Assembly: GCA_964400655.1 (NCBI GenBank) | Contig: CAYNVN010000095.1 | Span: 1 to 64,000, forward strand | DNA length: 64,000 bases | Source of the DNA: B16-G9 sp964400655 | Lineage (GTDB): Bacteria; Bacteroidota; Bacteroidia; Bacteroidales; F082 | Direction: 5' to 3' | Shown here: one piece after another, positions 27,633-36,155 of the stretch | How positions within the stretch are numbered: position 1 is the first letter of the stretch | How the letters are laid out: every line of letters begins with the position of its first letter | The notes under the pieces: model-generated | What the model saw: the letters and a program-made list of their open reading frames with translations, nothing else | The model's database searches: none | What the model was told of the DNA's origin: nothing | Program-made: the position numbers and the translations under genes

Positions 27633-27640
27633 TACTTTTG
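27633..27640 (+). promoter_or_regulatory. candidate -7 element for kdsA
   Basis: TACTTTTG (TAnnTTTG), 69 bases before the kdsA ATG. No TTTG at 18-22 bases upstream. A 6-base-stem hairpin (27645-27662) lies at the predicted start of the leader. Confidence 0.4.
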
Positions 27641-27709
27641 TATGTGTTGCATTTAAGCAACAAACAATGTTTTTAGCCCTTAAACGTTCAGTGATAAAAA
27701 ACCGATAAT

Positions 27710-28519
27710 ATGTTTCCCCCAATATCCAATCTTAATCATACCGGCAGCAACAACTTTTTTTTACTGGCCGGACCGTGTGTTATTGAAGACGACAAAATGG
27801 CTTTTCCCATTGCCGAAAAAATTCTTTCGATTACCGATAAGCTTCAGATACCGTTTATTTTCAAGGCATCTTATAAAAAGGCAAACCGTTCACGGTTGGA
27901 TTCGTTTACCGGAATCGGTGATGAAAAAGCGCTTAAAATTTTACGCAGGGTTTCCGAAATGTTCGGAATACCTGTTGTTACCGATATTCATACGGCCGAA
28001 GAAGCCGTTATGGCGGCCGAATATGTGGATGTATTACAAATTCCTGCCTTTTTGTGCCGACAGACTGAACTTTTAATTGCTGCCGGAAAAACGGGCAAAG
28101 TCATTAATATTAAAAAAGGACAGTTTTTGTCGGGTGCTTCCATGCGGTTTGCTGCCGACAAAGTGGTGTCAACGGGCAATAACAAGGTGATGCTTACCGA
28201 ACGGGGAAATATGTTTGGTTACGGCGATTTGGTTATCGATTACAGGAATATTCCCGCTATGCAGCAAACCGGATTTCCGGTAATTTTGGATATTACCCAT
28301 TCGCTGCAGCAACCCAATCAAACATCGGGGGTTACCGGCGGCAGGCCCGACCTGATTGAAACGGTGGCAAAAGCAGGCGTGGCAACGGGTGTTGACGGTT
28401 TGTTTTTGGAAACGCATCCCAATCCTGCGGTTGCCAAATCGGACGGAGCCAATATGTTGAAACTTGACCTGCTGGAAGGAATGCTTGAAAGGCTGGTAAA
28501 AATCAGAAATTCCTTATAA
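27710..28519 (+). CDS. kdsA: KDO-8-phosphate synthase KdsA
   Basis: Condenses arabinose-5-phosphate with phosphoenolpyruvate to KDO-8-P, for the LPS inner core. Motifs: LLAGPCVIEDD, FKASYKKANRSRLDSFTG, GIPVVTDIHTAEEA, LQIPAFLCRQTELL, and HPNPAVAKSDGANM. 269 residues, full length. Its last 17 bases overlap the end of the convergent phosphate transporter gene. Confidence 0.97.
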   Translation: MFPPISNLNHTGSNNFFLLAGPCVIEDDKMAFPIAEKILSITDKLQIPFIFKASYKKANRSRLDSFTGIGDEKALKILRRVSEMFGIPVVTDIHTAEEAVMAAEYVDVLQIPAFLCRQTELLIAAGKTGKVINIKKGQFLSGASMRFAADKVVSTGNNKVMLTERGNMFGYGDLVIDYRNIPAMQQTGFPVILDITHSLQQPNQTSGVTGGRPDLIETVAKAGVATGVDGLFLETHPNPAVAKSDGANMLKLDLLEGMLERLVKIRNSL

Positions 28520-30317
28520 AATCGGTGAGGTTTTGCTTGGGTGGTATTTGCAGTTTTTTGCGTAAACGGTAGCGGTTCATCTCCACACTTTTGGTTGAAA
28601 TATTTAGAATGGAGGCAATCTCTTTGGAAGAGAGGTTCATGCGTAGCAATGCAGCCAGTCTCTTTTCGTTGTCGGTCATGTCGGGGTACATTTCGTTCAA
28701 ACGGTGCATAAAGTTGCTGTTGTGGTCTTCAAGATACATCTGGAATTTCTCCCTGTCGCGGTCATACAACAGGTTCTGGTTTATTTTTATAATCACTTCG
28801 CTTATGGCTCTTCGCGATTCGGCATCTTTAATTCCTTTTTTTATTTTGTTGATATCCTCTTTAATCTGGCTTACAAGTTCATATTTCTTTATGATGTTTG
28901 TAGCCATGGTGGTCATTTCGTTTTGTCTGTATTTTAACTCTTTATCTAATCCTTCATGTTCGCGGCGGTAACTTTCAAGTTCTTTTTCCATCGATTCGGC
29001 CTGCAAAGCAACCTCCTTTTCCAGTTCATCGGTTTTTTGATTGTAAAGTTCCTTGTTCTTTTTTTCACGTCTTAAAAAATAATAAACCGTCGAACCGGTT
29101 GTTACCAGTAAAATGCCGATTATGGTCCATAAATAACTTTCCATATTGCTTTCCGCATTTTCGATGGTTGTTATCAGATCCTGCCCTTGTTGAGGGTAGC
29201 TTACGGTATCGTCAGGCAGTTGTTTCGTTGTGTCAACCGATGCTTTGGCAGATGTTGTGATGATGTTATCGTTTAAACCGACATCCTGCCTGAAAACGTT
29301 GTGTATAAAAAAGAGAAGGAAAAACGAAATAAGTCCGGCGATAATCGGGGTGGCCACCCAGCCGGTACCTATGGAGCCAAGAACTTTATATTTGATTTGG
29401 TTGCCGCCTTTTAACAATCCGATACCAATAATGGAGCCTATTACAACCTGTGAGCTTGATACAGGAACCAGTGGAATGGAGGGAAGGCCTATGGAGTGTA
29501 GCCAATCGGACAGGGCTTGCGAAGAGAAGAGGAAAAGCACAAGTGCCTGCGATAAAACCACAACAATGGCTGCTTCGGGTGTAATGGGCATCAGGGTGTT
29601 TCCAACGGTTTCCATAACTCTTTTTGAATAGGTTACGATACCAATGGCAATGGCGATACCTCCAATGGCAAAAAGTTGTTGTGTTCCGCTAAGCTGAAAA
29701 ATGCCGAAATTGATATCGGGAAAATGAACGGAGGTTGTAAAAACGCCCATTACGTTGGCAATGTTGTTGGCACCCAGACTGTATGCGCCAAACCCGCCAA
29801 CAATAATCAGTCCCCATCTGATTACCAAATCGCGGTAAAAAACATGAAACCGGATATGCTCAAGTATTTTTTTAACCAACAGGTATAACAGCGCGGCAAA
29901 AATGGCACCCAGTATGGGCCCCGATACCCAGGTGGTAAGAATTTTTGTTAAGGTGTGTCCGTCGGTTGGGTTGTTGGTAAAAAGGTTCCAGCCTATAATA
30001 GCACCCACAATTGACTGCGAAGTGGAAACCGGAAGTTTAAGCCTTGTCATCCAGTAAACCGTCAGTGCTGCCGACAAAGCGACCGTAAAAGCTGCGGCAA
30101 GTGTTGACACGCTACCCAGTTTGCCCAATGTTTCGCTGGCACCGGCTCCCTGAACGATGGCCCCGATAATAACAAACAGCGAAGCAATAATGGCTGCTAA
30201 TCGAAATTTCACCATACGGGAACCCACAGCCGTTCCAAAAACATTGGCTGCATCGTTAGCCCCAAGCGACCACCCGAGGAAAAGCCCGCTGGACAAAAAG
30301 AATAGCAGTGTAATCAT
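28503..30317 (-). CDS. PiT phosphate transporter fused to a LuxR-type HTH domain
   Basis: A 604-residue chain in one frame. Residues 1-342: PiT-family inorganic phosphate permease with both signature repeats, GANDAAN (19-25) and GANNIAN (182-188), and paired PVSTSQSIVGAIIG (96-109) / PVSSSQVVIGSIIG (285-298). Residues 343-394: acidic hydrophilic loop. 395-416: extra transmembrane helix followed by RREKKNK, which suggests a cytoplasmic C-terminus. About 418-500: coiled coil. About 540-595: helix-turn-helix of the kind ending Bacteroidota one-component regulators (NEKRLAALLRMNLSSKEIAS, then SVEMNRYRLRKKLQI). The usual sensor part of such regulators is here replaced by a transporter. It overlaps the DUF47 gene by 4 bases. 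A role as transporter-receptor controlling transcription is inference. Confidence 0.9.
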   Translation of the reverse strand: MITLLFFLSSGLFLGWSLGANDAANVFGTAVGSRMVKFRLAAIIASLFVIIGAIVQGAGASETLGKLGSVSTLAAAFTVALSAALTVYWMTRLKLPVSTSQSIVGAIIGWNLFTNNPTDGHTLTKILTTWVSGPILGAIFAALLYLLVKKILEHIRFHVFYRDLVIRWGLIIVGGFGAYSLGANNIANVMGVFTTSVHFPDINFGIFQLSGTQQLFAIGGIAIAIGIVTYSKRVMETVGNTLMPITPEAAIVVVLSQALVLFLFSSQALSDWLHSIGLPSIPLVPVSSSQVVIGSIIGIGLLKGGNQIKYKVLGSIGTGWVATPIIAGLISFFLLFFIHNVFRQDVGLNDNIITTSAKASVDTTKQLPDDTVSYPQQGQDLITTIENAESNMESYLWTIIGILLVTTGSTVYYFLRREKKNKELYNQKTDELEKEVALQAESMEKELESYRREHEGLDKELKYRQNEMTTMATNIIKKYELVSQIKEDINKIKKGIKDAESRRAISEVIIKINQNLLYDRDREKFQMYLEDHNSNFMHRLNEMYPDMTDNEKRLAALLRMNLSSKEIASILNISTKSVEMNRYRLRKKLQIPPKQNLTDFIRNF

Positions 30318-30964
30318 AAATTAAACTTCAGGGCGTTAATGGAAAGAAAATCGGCCAGGTTTTCGGCTTTGTCCGAAATGGTTTCAATGTGCAATGCAAA
30401 ATATCTTAAGTGGATTTTTTGACTCAGTTTGAGATTATCCATTTCGTGGAATAATCTGCGTTTGATGTTGCGCGAAAGTTTATCGCTCTCCTTTTCGTAA
30501 AAGTAAACTTTCGGCAGCATGGCTTTTACTTTGGAGGGTTCGGTAAAAAAGGTCGATACGGCAGGAAAAACGGCCATGGCAGCTTCGGTGGAAACATCGG
30601 TAAGCCTTTTAAAATCGCGAATCAGTTCATCGGGAATATACGGTATCTCAACATCAAATTCATATAAACTCTCTTTCGACCGGTCGATGATTTCATCCAG
30701 TTTGTCAATCAATTCTTCAATGTCGCTGGCATGTTGGGGCAAAATAGAGTGCAGATAGAGTTCCTTGTCGATATTGCGTTGCAGTTTGTCGGCCTGAGCC
30801 TCTAACCGTTCTATGTTTTTTATCTTGTCGTAAAACTGTTTCTTGTCTTTGTCCAGATAATTGTAAACCCCCTGTTTAAAAATGAGTACGCCCTGCTCAA
30901 CGGTCGATATAAATTCATCAACCTCTAAAACCAGCTGTTTTACCTGTTTAAAAAGTATCGACAT
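30314..30964 (-). CDS. DUF47/PhoU-like phosphate transport accessory protein
   Basis: A 216-residue all-helical protein of the DUF47 (TIGR00153) family, related to PhoU, which is commonly encoded next to PiT permeases and modulates them. Features: IERLEAQADKLQRNIDKELY, LIDKLDEIIDRSK, and the C-terminal IHLRYFALHIETISDKAENL. Its ATGA overlaps the transporter start, so the two are translationally coupled. Confidence 0.92.
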   Translation of the reverse strand: MSILFKQVKQLVLEVDEFISTVEQGVLIFKQGVYNYLDKDKKQFYDKIKNIERLEAQADKLQRNIDKELYLHSILPQHASDIEELIDKLDEIIDRSKESLYEFDVEIPYIPDELIRDFKRLTDVSTEAAMAVFPAVSTFFTEPSKVKAMLPKVYFYEKESDKLSRNIKRRLFHEMDNLKLSQKIHLRYFALHIETISDKAENLADFLSINALKFNL

Positions 30965-31274
30965 AATAATAATGATTAAGGTTGATTAATGATTGTTTGG
31001 TTCTTGGTAAAAAAACAATTAATTGTTAACCGTAAAACTATTCTTCAAAATTAATAAAAGTTGGTTAACAAGCGATAACCACGGATGTTTGAAGAGATTA
31101 TAGGGGTGTAGAGGAGTTGTAATTTTGTAACTAACGTAATATAAGGCTTATACATTGTACCTGTAGAGGAGTATATACCGGTTTTTGTTTTAAAAGAGCA
31201 GTGATGTAGATTTTGTGTCGATGTTTGTTATTGGACTTCTGCACTCTTTAAAACTACTTTTGTCACCTTGTATA
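30965..31274. other. 310-base divergent intergenic region
   Basis: Between the phosphate operon (minus) and the 482-residue membrane protein gene (plus). It holds the plus-strand promoter at 31231-31262 and a perfect 14-base palindrome AACAATTAATTGTT at 31014-31027, 50 bases before the DUF47 start. A TAGTTTTA (31040-31033, minus) is a weak -7 candidate for the phosphate operon. No RNA gene or further ORF seen. Confidence 0.55.
31231..31262 (+). promoter_or_regulatory. promoter of the 482-residue membrane protein gene
   Basis: TTG (31231-31233), 21 bases, TACTTTTG (31255-31262), a good Bacteroidota promoter match. The predicted transcript would start about 6 bases before the ATG at 31275, giving an almost leaderless mRNA and ruling against the longer frame that opens at 31215. 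Confidence 0.6.
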
Positions 31275-32723
31275 ATGAATATTAAAGACACCATAAAACG
31301 GCACGATCAGCTGGCCTTTGAAATGAAACTTGAATTTCCTGCGCCTCACGATATAAAAAAACCGCAGGATTATAAAGTGGAAATGTATCTTTTTGTTCCG
31401 CAAAGTCTTGATATTAATAAACAAAACTATACCAAACATAATTTTTACCGGGCTTTAAAAACCAACATTCGTCTCACCACACCCAACTATTTGTTGCGTA
31501 AAATGATTGACGGTATGGAGAGCCCCTACGGTGTGCTGATAAAAAGCATTGATGACCTGTTGAATGTTCAGGACAAGGAGACCATTGCCAGGTTTGAGGT
31601 GGAAGCCAAAAGGTTTTGTTCCATTTTCGGTTCTTCGTTACGGCATCTGGTGCAACAGGTTAACGATGCTTCGAAACCGGAAGATAAGATGATACTGGCT
31701 GATGAGTTTATCCAACAGTCGGCTGCTGTACGCGAAAAATTTAAAGCATTGCGGGAAAAGGTAGTGGTACCGGGTAACAGGGAAGTGTATAAAATGTTTG
31801 AAATTACTGATGAATACCAGAGCCTTTTGCTTGAGAAACATATATTTATACTGATAGAGTCGCTGAAAAAAAGAGGCGGGTTTGATGAGCAAATCGAAAA
31901 ACTGACAGGGTTGGCCTACCGCGAAACCCGTTATCGCAAAAAGAAAGGATATCTTTCGATTGTAGGTGCCAAAAGAGCCAATCAGGATGTGTTGCACAGG
32001 AACAGCATGTTAAAAAAGTTTGTTGAGAGCAATCTGTTTTTAAATACCGATACCCGTCGCGAGGCCATTTTTGTTGAGCAGATGTTATTTGCAGTGGCTG
32101 CGGGAATTGCCATGGTTTTTGCCACCGGAGTGGCCTTTGTTTCGCAATTAATGTACGGGAACCTCTCGTTGCCTTTTTTTATTGCACTTGTTATCAGCTA
32201 TATGTTTAAAGACCGCATAAAGGAGTTGTTGCGTATGTACCTCGACCGGAAGCATAAAAAGTTTTTTTCCGATTACAAAACCAGCATCTTTAATCCGGAG
32301 AAGAAAAAAATTGGCGAGCTAAAAGAGAGCTTTCATTTTGTAAAAAAGAAAAATCTTGCCGATGATATTCTCGAAACGCGTCGTAAAATTCAAAAAACCG
32401 ATCTTGATATAGAATTGAAATCGGAAAAGGTGATGTTGTTCAGAAACCAGATACGATTGTTTAAAGGCCAGGGAGCCGGTTTTGAAGGCGTAACACAAAT
32501 ATTGCGATACAATATCTGGGATTTGACTTTTAAAATGGACGACCCTGAAAAAGAGGTTTATTACGTTAAAAAATCGGGGTTAAAGCAAATCAATGTGGAA
32601 CGCATTTATCACTTGAACCTGGTGATGCGCTACTCGGTAGATGACAGCAGTATTACCAAGGCATACAGAATTGTAGCGTCAAAAAAAGGTATAAAAAGGA
32701 TAGAAAATTTTAGCCTCAATTAA
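31275..32723 (+). CDS. unrecognised membrane-associated protein
   Basis: A 482-residue protein starting MNIKDTIKRHDQLAFEMKLE. A large soluble N-terminal region (about 1-265, basic, helical) is followed by two closely spaced transmembrane helices (about 268-312: MLFAVAAGIAMVFATGVAFV, then LPFFIALVISYMF), and a basic cytoplasmic-looking C-terminal region of about 170 residues with mixed strand/helix character. No motif I recognise. Start chosen because the promoter at 31231-31262 lies inside the longer frame. Stands alone; divergent from the phosphate operon. Confidence 0.7.
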   Translation: MNIKDTIKRHDQLAFEMKLEFPAPHDIKKPQDYKVEMYLFVPQSLDINKQNYTKHNFYRALKTNIRLTTPNYLLRKMIDGMESPYGVLIKSIDDLLNVQDKETIARFEVEAKRFCSIFGSSLRHLVQQVNDASKPEDKMILADEFIQQSAAVREKFKALREKVVVPGNREVYKMFEITDEYQSLLLEKHIFILIESLKKRGGFDEQIEKLTGLAYRETRYRKKKGYLSIVGAKRANQDVLHRNSMLKKFVESNLFLNTDTRREAIFVEQMLFAVAAGIAMVFATGVAFVSQLMYGNLSLPFFIALVISYMFKDRIKELLRMYLDRKHKKFFSDYKTSIFNPEKKKIGELKESFHFVKKKNLADDILETRRKIQKTDLDIELKSEKVMLFRNQIRLFKGQGAGFEGVTQILRYNIWDLTFKMDDPEKEVYYVKKSGLKQINVERIYHLNLVMRYSVDDSSITKAYRIVASKKGIKRIENFSLN

Positions 32724-32789
32724 GGGGGTACGGTAATTATTTATAATTTTATCAAAATTATTTTATTAATCAAAATCAAATTTAAGCGT

Positions 32790-33584
32790 ATGAAAAAAAT
32801 TTACACATTTGTTATGGCACTGGCCATTATGTTATTTGCAGGTATTCAAACTGCCAGCGCACAGCTCTTTATCAACGAGTTTATGGCCAGCAACGACACT
32901 GCTTATCCCGGTCCGCAGGGCGATTATCCCGATTGGATTGAGATTTACAATGCGGGTGACGAAGATGTTGATCTGTCGGGATATTATATGGCAGACGATT
33001 TAACGGATCCTGATGCAATGTACCAGATTCCTTCTACCTATCCCGATTCGGTAACCGTTCCGGCTCACGGCTTTATTTTATTTTATGCCAACAAAGGACA
33101 GGAGAGCTCGGTATTAAACCTGAACTTTAAATTAAGCGGCGGCGGCGAACAGGTTGGTCTTTGGGGTCCTGATCAGGCTGTTATTGATTCAATTACCTAT
33201 GGTGATCAAACCACCGATATTTCTTATGGACGTTACCCTGACGGTGGTGCAAACTGGGAGTTTATGCCAACTTATACGCCGGGAGCAACCAATGCTACAA
33301 ACGGAATTGTTGTGAAGGATGAAGCTGTTGTTCTTTCGCAAAACAGACCCAATCCGTTCAGAGGAACAACCAACATTGTATTTAATTTGGCCTCTGCACA
33401 AAAGGTTACCATTAATGTTTACAATGTAACCGGTAGTTTGGTAACGGTTTTGGCAAACGGTGTATTTGCTGCCGGACAGCACACGGTTGTATGGAATGCC
33501 GCCGGTCTTCCTTCGGGATATTACCTGTACAGCATCGAAACTCCTGCCATGAAGGTGGTTAAAAAAGCTACTGTTATTAAATAG
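32790..33584 (+). CDS. secreted lamin-tail domain protein with T9SS sorting domain
   Basis: A 264-residue extracellular protein: signal peptide (about 1-25, ending TASAQ), lamin-tail (LTD) domain at about 26-150 (LFINEFMASN, DWIEIYNAGDEDVDLSGYYM, GFILFYANKG), then a type IX secretion C-terminal domain at about 185-264 (SQNRPNPFRGTTNIVFNL, YNVTGSLV, GLPSGYYLYSIE, ending in KKATVIK). LTD domains usually accompany nucleases or CotH-like modules, but here the LTD is the only globular part. Followed by a strong hairpin terminator. Role unknown; possibly a surface adhesin or scaffold. Confidence 0.9.
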   Translation: MKKIYTFVMALAIMLFAGIQTASAQLFINEFMASNDTAYPGPQGDYPDWIEIYNAGDEDVDLSGYYMADDLTDPDAMYQIPSTYPDSVTVPAHGFILFYANKGQESSVLNLNFKLSGGGEQVGLWGPDQAVIDSITYGDQTTDISYGRYPDGGANWEFMPTYTPGATNATNGIVVKDEAVVLSQNRPNPFRGTTNIVFNLASAQKVTINVYNVTGSLVTVLANGVFAAGQHTVVWNAAGLPSGYYLYSIETPAMKVVKKATVIK

Positions 33585-33604
33585 GGAGTATTAAAAAATT
33601 TTAT

Positions 33605-33640
33605 AAAAAGCTGTTCTGTTTTTCAGGGCGGCTTTTTTTT
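33605..33640 (+). terminator. intrinsic terminator after the lamin-tail gene
   Basis: Arms 33605-33618 and 33624-33637 pair over 14 positions (some G-U), loop of 5 T, followed by a T run. Located 20 bases after the stop codon at 33584. Confidence 0.8.
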
Positions 33641-33663
33641 TGTGATTTATCGGCCGGTTATGG

Positions 33664-34800
33664 TCAATCCTTGAAAAACTCAATTATTTTATCGGCAATC
33701 ATATCCACAATCATCAGGGGCAGCTCGTAAAAGAAAGGCAGCCTAATGATGGTGTCGGCAAAACGCTCGGCATTGGGAAGCGGCCGCCCATCGTGTTTAT
33801 CTTTAAAATAGGGGCTGTTGTGCAGCGGCAGGTAATGGAATACCGTCATAACATGGTTGTCGTCCATAAACTTAATAAGGGCATCACGTTGTTCCCTGTT
33901 TTTTAACAAAAGGTAAAACAGGTGTCCGTTGTTGGTGGCATAATCGGGTATATGCGGAATTTTTGCCAAACTTTTTTCTTCCAGCACTTTCAGTTTGTTG
34001 TAATACTGTTCCCAAATCTGAATCCGTTTATGCTGAATATCTTCAATATTTTCCAGTTGGGCATAAAGCATACCGGCAATCATATCCGACGGCATGTAAG
34101 AAGCTCCCAAACCTACCCACTCGTAGCGGTTTACCCTGCCCGATTCAAAAGCAGTGCGGTTGGTGCCTTTTTCCCAAACAATATCGGCTTGTTCAATGTA
34201 TTTTTCGTTGTTAACGGCAAGCAATCCCCCTTCGCCGCTGCTCACGTTTTTGGTTTCATGAAACGAAAAGGCGGCAAAATCGCCAAAGGTGCCCAGCGGC
34301 TTGCCTTTGTAATATGAGTCAACGGCATGGGCAACATCTTCCAAAATAATAAGGTTGTATTTTTTGGCAAGGGCAACGGCTTTATCCATATCCACGGCCA
34401 CGCCGCCATAGTGCATTACAACAAGAACCCTAGTTTTATCGGTTATCAGTTCCTCCACTTTATCCATATCCATGTTTGGGTGGTCGGTACGGCTGTCGGC
34501 AAAAACGAGTTTGGCCCCGCGTAACATAAACGGACTGGTTGTCGAAACAAAAGTAAAGGAGGGAAGGATGACTTCATCGCCCTCTTTTAAATCCATAAGC
34601 AGTGCTGCCATTTCAAAGGCATCGGTACACGAAGTGGTCATGTAGGTTTTTTTAAAACCCCACCGTTCCTCAAAAAAATATTGGCACATTTTGGTGAAAG
34701 GGCCGTTGCCCGAAAGGTGGCCGTAATAGGCGGCATTAACTATATTTTGAACCTCTTTTCCCGCAAAAAACGGTTTGTTAAAAGGAATCTTATTGATCAT
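33664..34800 (-). CDS. wecE: dTDP-4-amino-4,6-dideoxygalactose transaminase, WecE-like
   Basis: PLP-dependent sugar aminotransferase of the DegT/DnrJ/EryC1 family. The order of motifs follows E. coli WecE closely: IPFNKP at the start, SCTDAFEMAALLMDLKEGDE, LPSFTFVSTTSPFMLRGAK, LEDVAHAVDSYYKGKPLGT, FSFHETKN (PLP lysine), EKGTNRTAF and VFHYLPLH. 378 residues. It supplies amino-dideoxy sugars for surface glycans (enterobacterial common antigen in E. coli; O-antigen or another glycan here). A stand-alone gene with no sugar-nucleotide neighbours. Confidence 0.9.
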   Translation of the reverse strand: MINKIPFNKPFFAGKEVQNIVNAAYYGHLSGNGPFTKMCQYFFEERWGFKKTYMTTSCTDAFEMAALLMDLKEGDEVILPSFTFVSTTSPFMLRGAKLVFADSRTDHPNMDMDKVEELITDKTRVLVVMHYGGVAVDMDKAVALAKKYNLIILEDVAHAVDSYYKGKPLGTFGDFAAFSFHETKNVSSGEGGLLAVNNEKYIEQADIVWEKGTNRTAFESGRVNRYEWVGLGASYMPSDMIAGMLYAQLENIEDIQHKRIQIWEQYYNKLKVLEEKSLAKIPHIPDYATNNGHLFYLLLKNREQRDALIKFMDDNHVMTVFHYLPLHNSPYFKDKHDGRPLPNAERFADTIIRLPFFYELPLMIVDMIADKIIEFFKD

Positions 34801-34818
34801 TTCTTAAAAAAATTTTCA

Positions 34819-34826
34819 CAAAGGTA
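34819..34826 (-). promoter_or_regulatory. candidate -7 element of wecE
   Basis: On the minus strand TACCTTTG, 18 bases before the wecE start. The nearest TTG is only 14 bases upstream, too close for a classical -33, so the match is partial. Confidence 0.42.
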
Positions 34827-34866
34827 TTGAATAAATTATTCAATTGTTGATTTGGGGTTTTTTACA

Positions 34867-34902
34867 CAGGAAAAGATGGTGACCGGTCACCATCTTTTCC
34901 TG
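34867..34902. terminator. 36-base perfect palindrome downstream of ackA
   Basis: CAGGAAAAGATGGTGACC is followed directly by its exact reverse complement with no spacer. It lies 35 bases after the ackA stop and 41 bases upstream of the wecE -7 element. As RNA it folds to a strong stem with TTTT inside the 3' arm, so a terminator of the pta-ackA operon is the simplest reading. A dyad binding site is the alternative. Confidence 0.65.
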
Positions 34903-34937
34903 CTTAAATCTTTTTCAACAGAAATTGAAAAGGGAAT

Positions 34938-36137
34938 CTATTTTCCCGTAACTATTTCATAAGTGTCTTTGGCAATCATCAACTCCTCATCGGTTGGAAT
35001 AACCATAACGGTAACTTTCGATTGCGGAGTGGTAAGGATTGCCTCTTTTCCGCGTATATTCAGTTTGGATTCATCCGTTTCGATACCGAGAAAATCAAGA
35101 CCTTTAAGCACCTTTTTACGGGTTTCGGTATCGTTTTCGCCGATACCTCCGGTAAATACAATTACATCAACGCCTTCCATGGCCGCAGCATAAGCACCGA
35201 TATATTTTTTTACACGATAGGCAAACATGTCGAGGGCAAGCTGTGCCCGGTGATTGCCTTCGGATGCCGCATTTTCAAGGTCGCGCATATCGGAAGATAC
35301 CCCTGAAATTCCCTGTAATCCCGAAAATTTATTGATAAGGGTACGGGTGTACTCAATGCTCAGGTTTTCTTTGTCGGCAAAATGAAGCAATACCCCGGGG
35401 TCGAGGTCGCCGGTTCGGGTACCCATTACCAGTCCTTCGGTGGGAGTCATCCCCATGGAGGTGTCAAACGATTTGCCGTATTTTATGGCTGCAACGGAAG
35501 AGCCGTTACCAAGGTGACAGGTGATAATCTTTTTATCGGCGATGTCGATGTTTAATATTTCACCCACCTGTTCCGATACATATTTATGGCTGGTTCCGTG
35601 AAAACCGTAACGTCTGATACGGTATTTTTCATAAAGAATGTAAGGAATGGCATAGAGATAAACATGCTCGGGCATGGTTTGGTGAAATGCCGTATCGAAA
35701 ACGCCAATTTGCGGAATGTCGGGCAATAGTGTCATCATGGCATAAATACCTTTCAGGTTTGGCGGGTTGTGCAGCGGAGCCAGCTCTGTAGAGTGTTCCA
35801 GCGCAGCTATCACGTCGTCGTTAATTTTAACGCTGCCGCTAAACTCTTCGGCACCATGCACCACGCGGTGTCCTACAGCATCAATTTCGTTAAGGCTTTT
35901 TAAAACCCCGTACTCTTCACTGATAAGGATTCCCAGTAAAAACTCAATACCCTGTTGATGGTCCAGTATCTCACCGGGGAGTTTTACCTCGTTTTCACCT
36001 TCGCGCTCCAGTTTGATGGCACTGCCTTTTAGTCCTATCTTTTCAACAAGCCCTTTTACCAACACCTTTTTCTCCGGCATATCAAACAGCTGATATTTAA
36101 TGGAAGAGCTACCACAATTTAAAACTATAATTTTCAT
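34938..36137 (-). CDS. ackA: acetate kinase AckA
   Basis: Converts acetyl phosphate and ADP to acetate and ATP, the energy-yielding step of acetate fermentation. Motifs: VLNCGSSSIKYQL (start), HRVVHGAEEF, GVFDTAFHQTMPEHVYLYAI, RRYGFHGTSHKYV, CHLGNGSSVAAI and FTGGIGEN. 399 residues, full length. Last gene of the pta - dehydrogenase - ackA operon (18-base gap to the dehydrogenase). Confidence 0.97.
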   Translation of the reverse strand: MKIIVLNCGSSSIKYQLFDMPEKKVLVKGLVEKIGLKGSAIKLEREGENEVKLPGEILDHQQGIEFLLGILISEEYGVLKSLNEIDAVGHRVVHGAEEFSGSVKINDDVIAALEHSTELAPLHNPPNLKGIYAMMTLLPDIPQIGVFDTAFHQTMPEHVYLYAIPYILYEKYRIRRYGFHGTSHKYVSEQVGEILNIDIADKKIITCHLGNGSSVAAIKYGKSFDTSMGMTPTEGLVMGTRTGDLDPGVLLHFADKENLSIEYTRTLINKFSGLQGISGVSSDMRDLENAASEGNHRAQLALDMFAYRVKKYIGAYAAAMEGVDVIVFTGGIGENDTETRKKVLKGLDFLGIETDESKLNIRGKEAILTTPQSKVTVMVIPTDEELMIAKDTYEIVTGK

Positions 36138-36155
36138 TTTTTTTCTGATCGTTAG

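Noticed and set aside
27645..27662. Hairpin TGTTGC-N6-GCAACA in the kdsA leader
   Set aside because: Short 6-base stem without a T run or family match; too weak to call a terminator or riboswitch.
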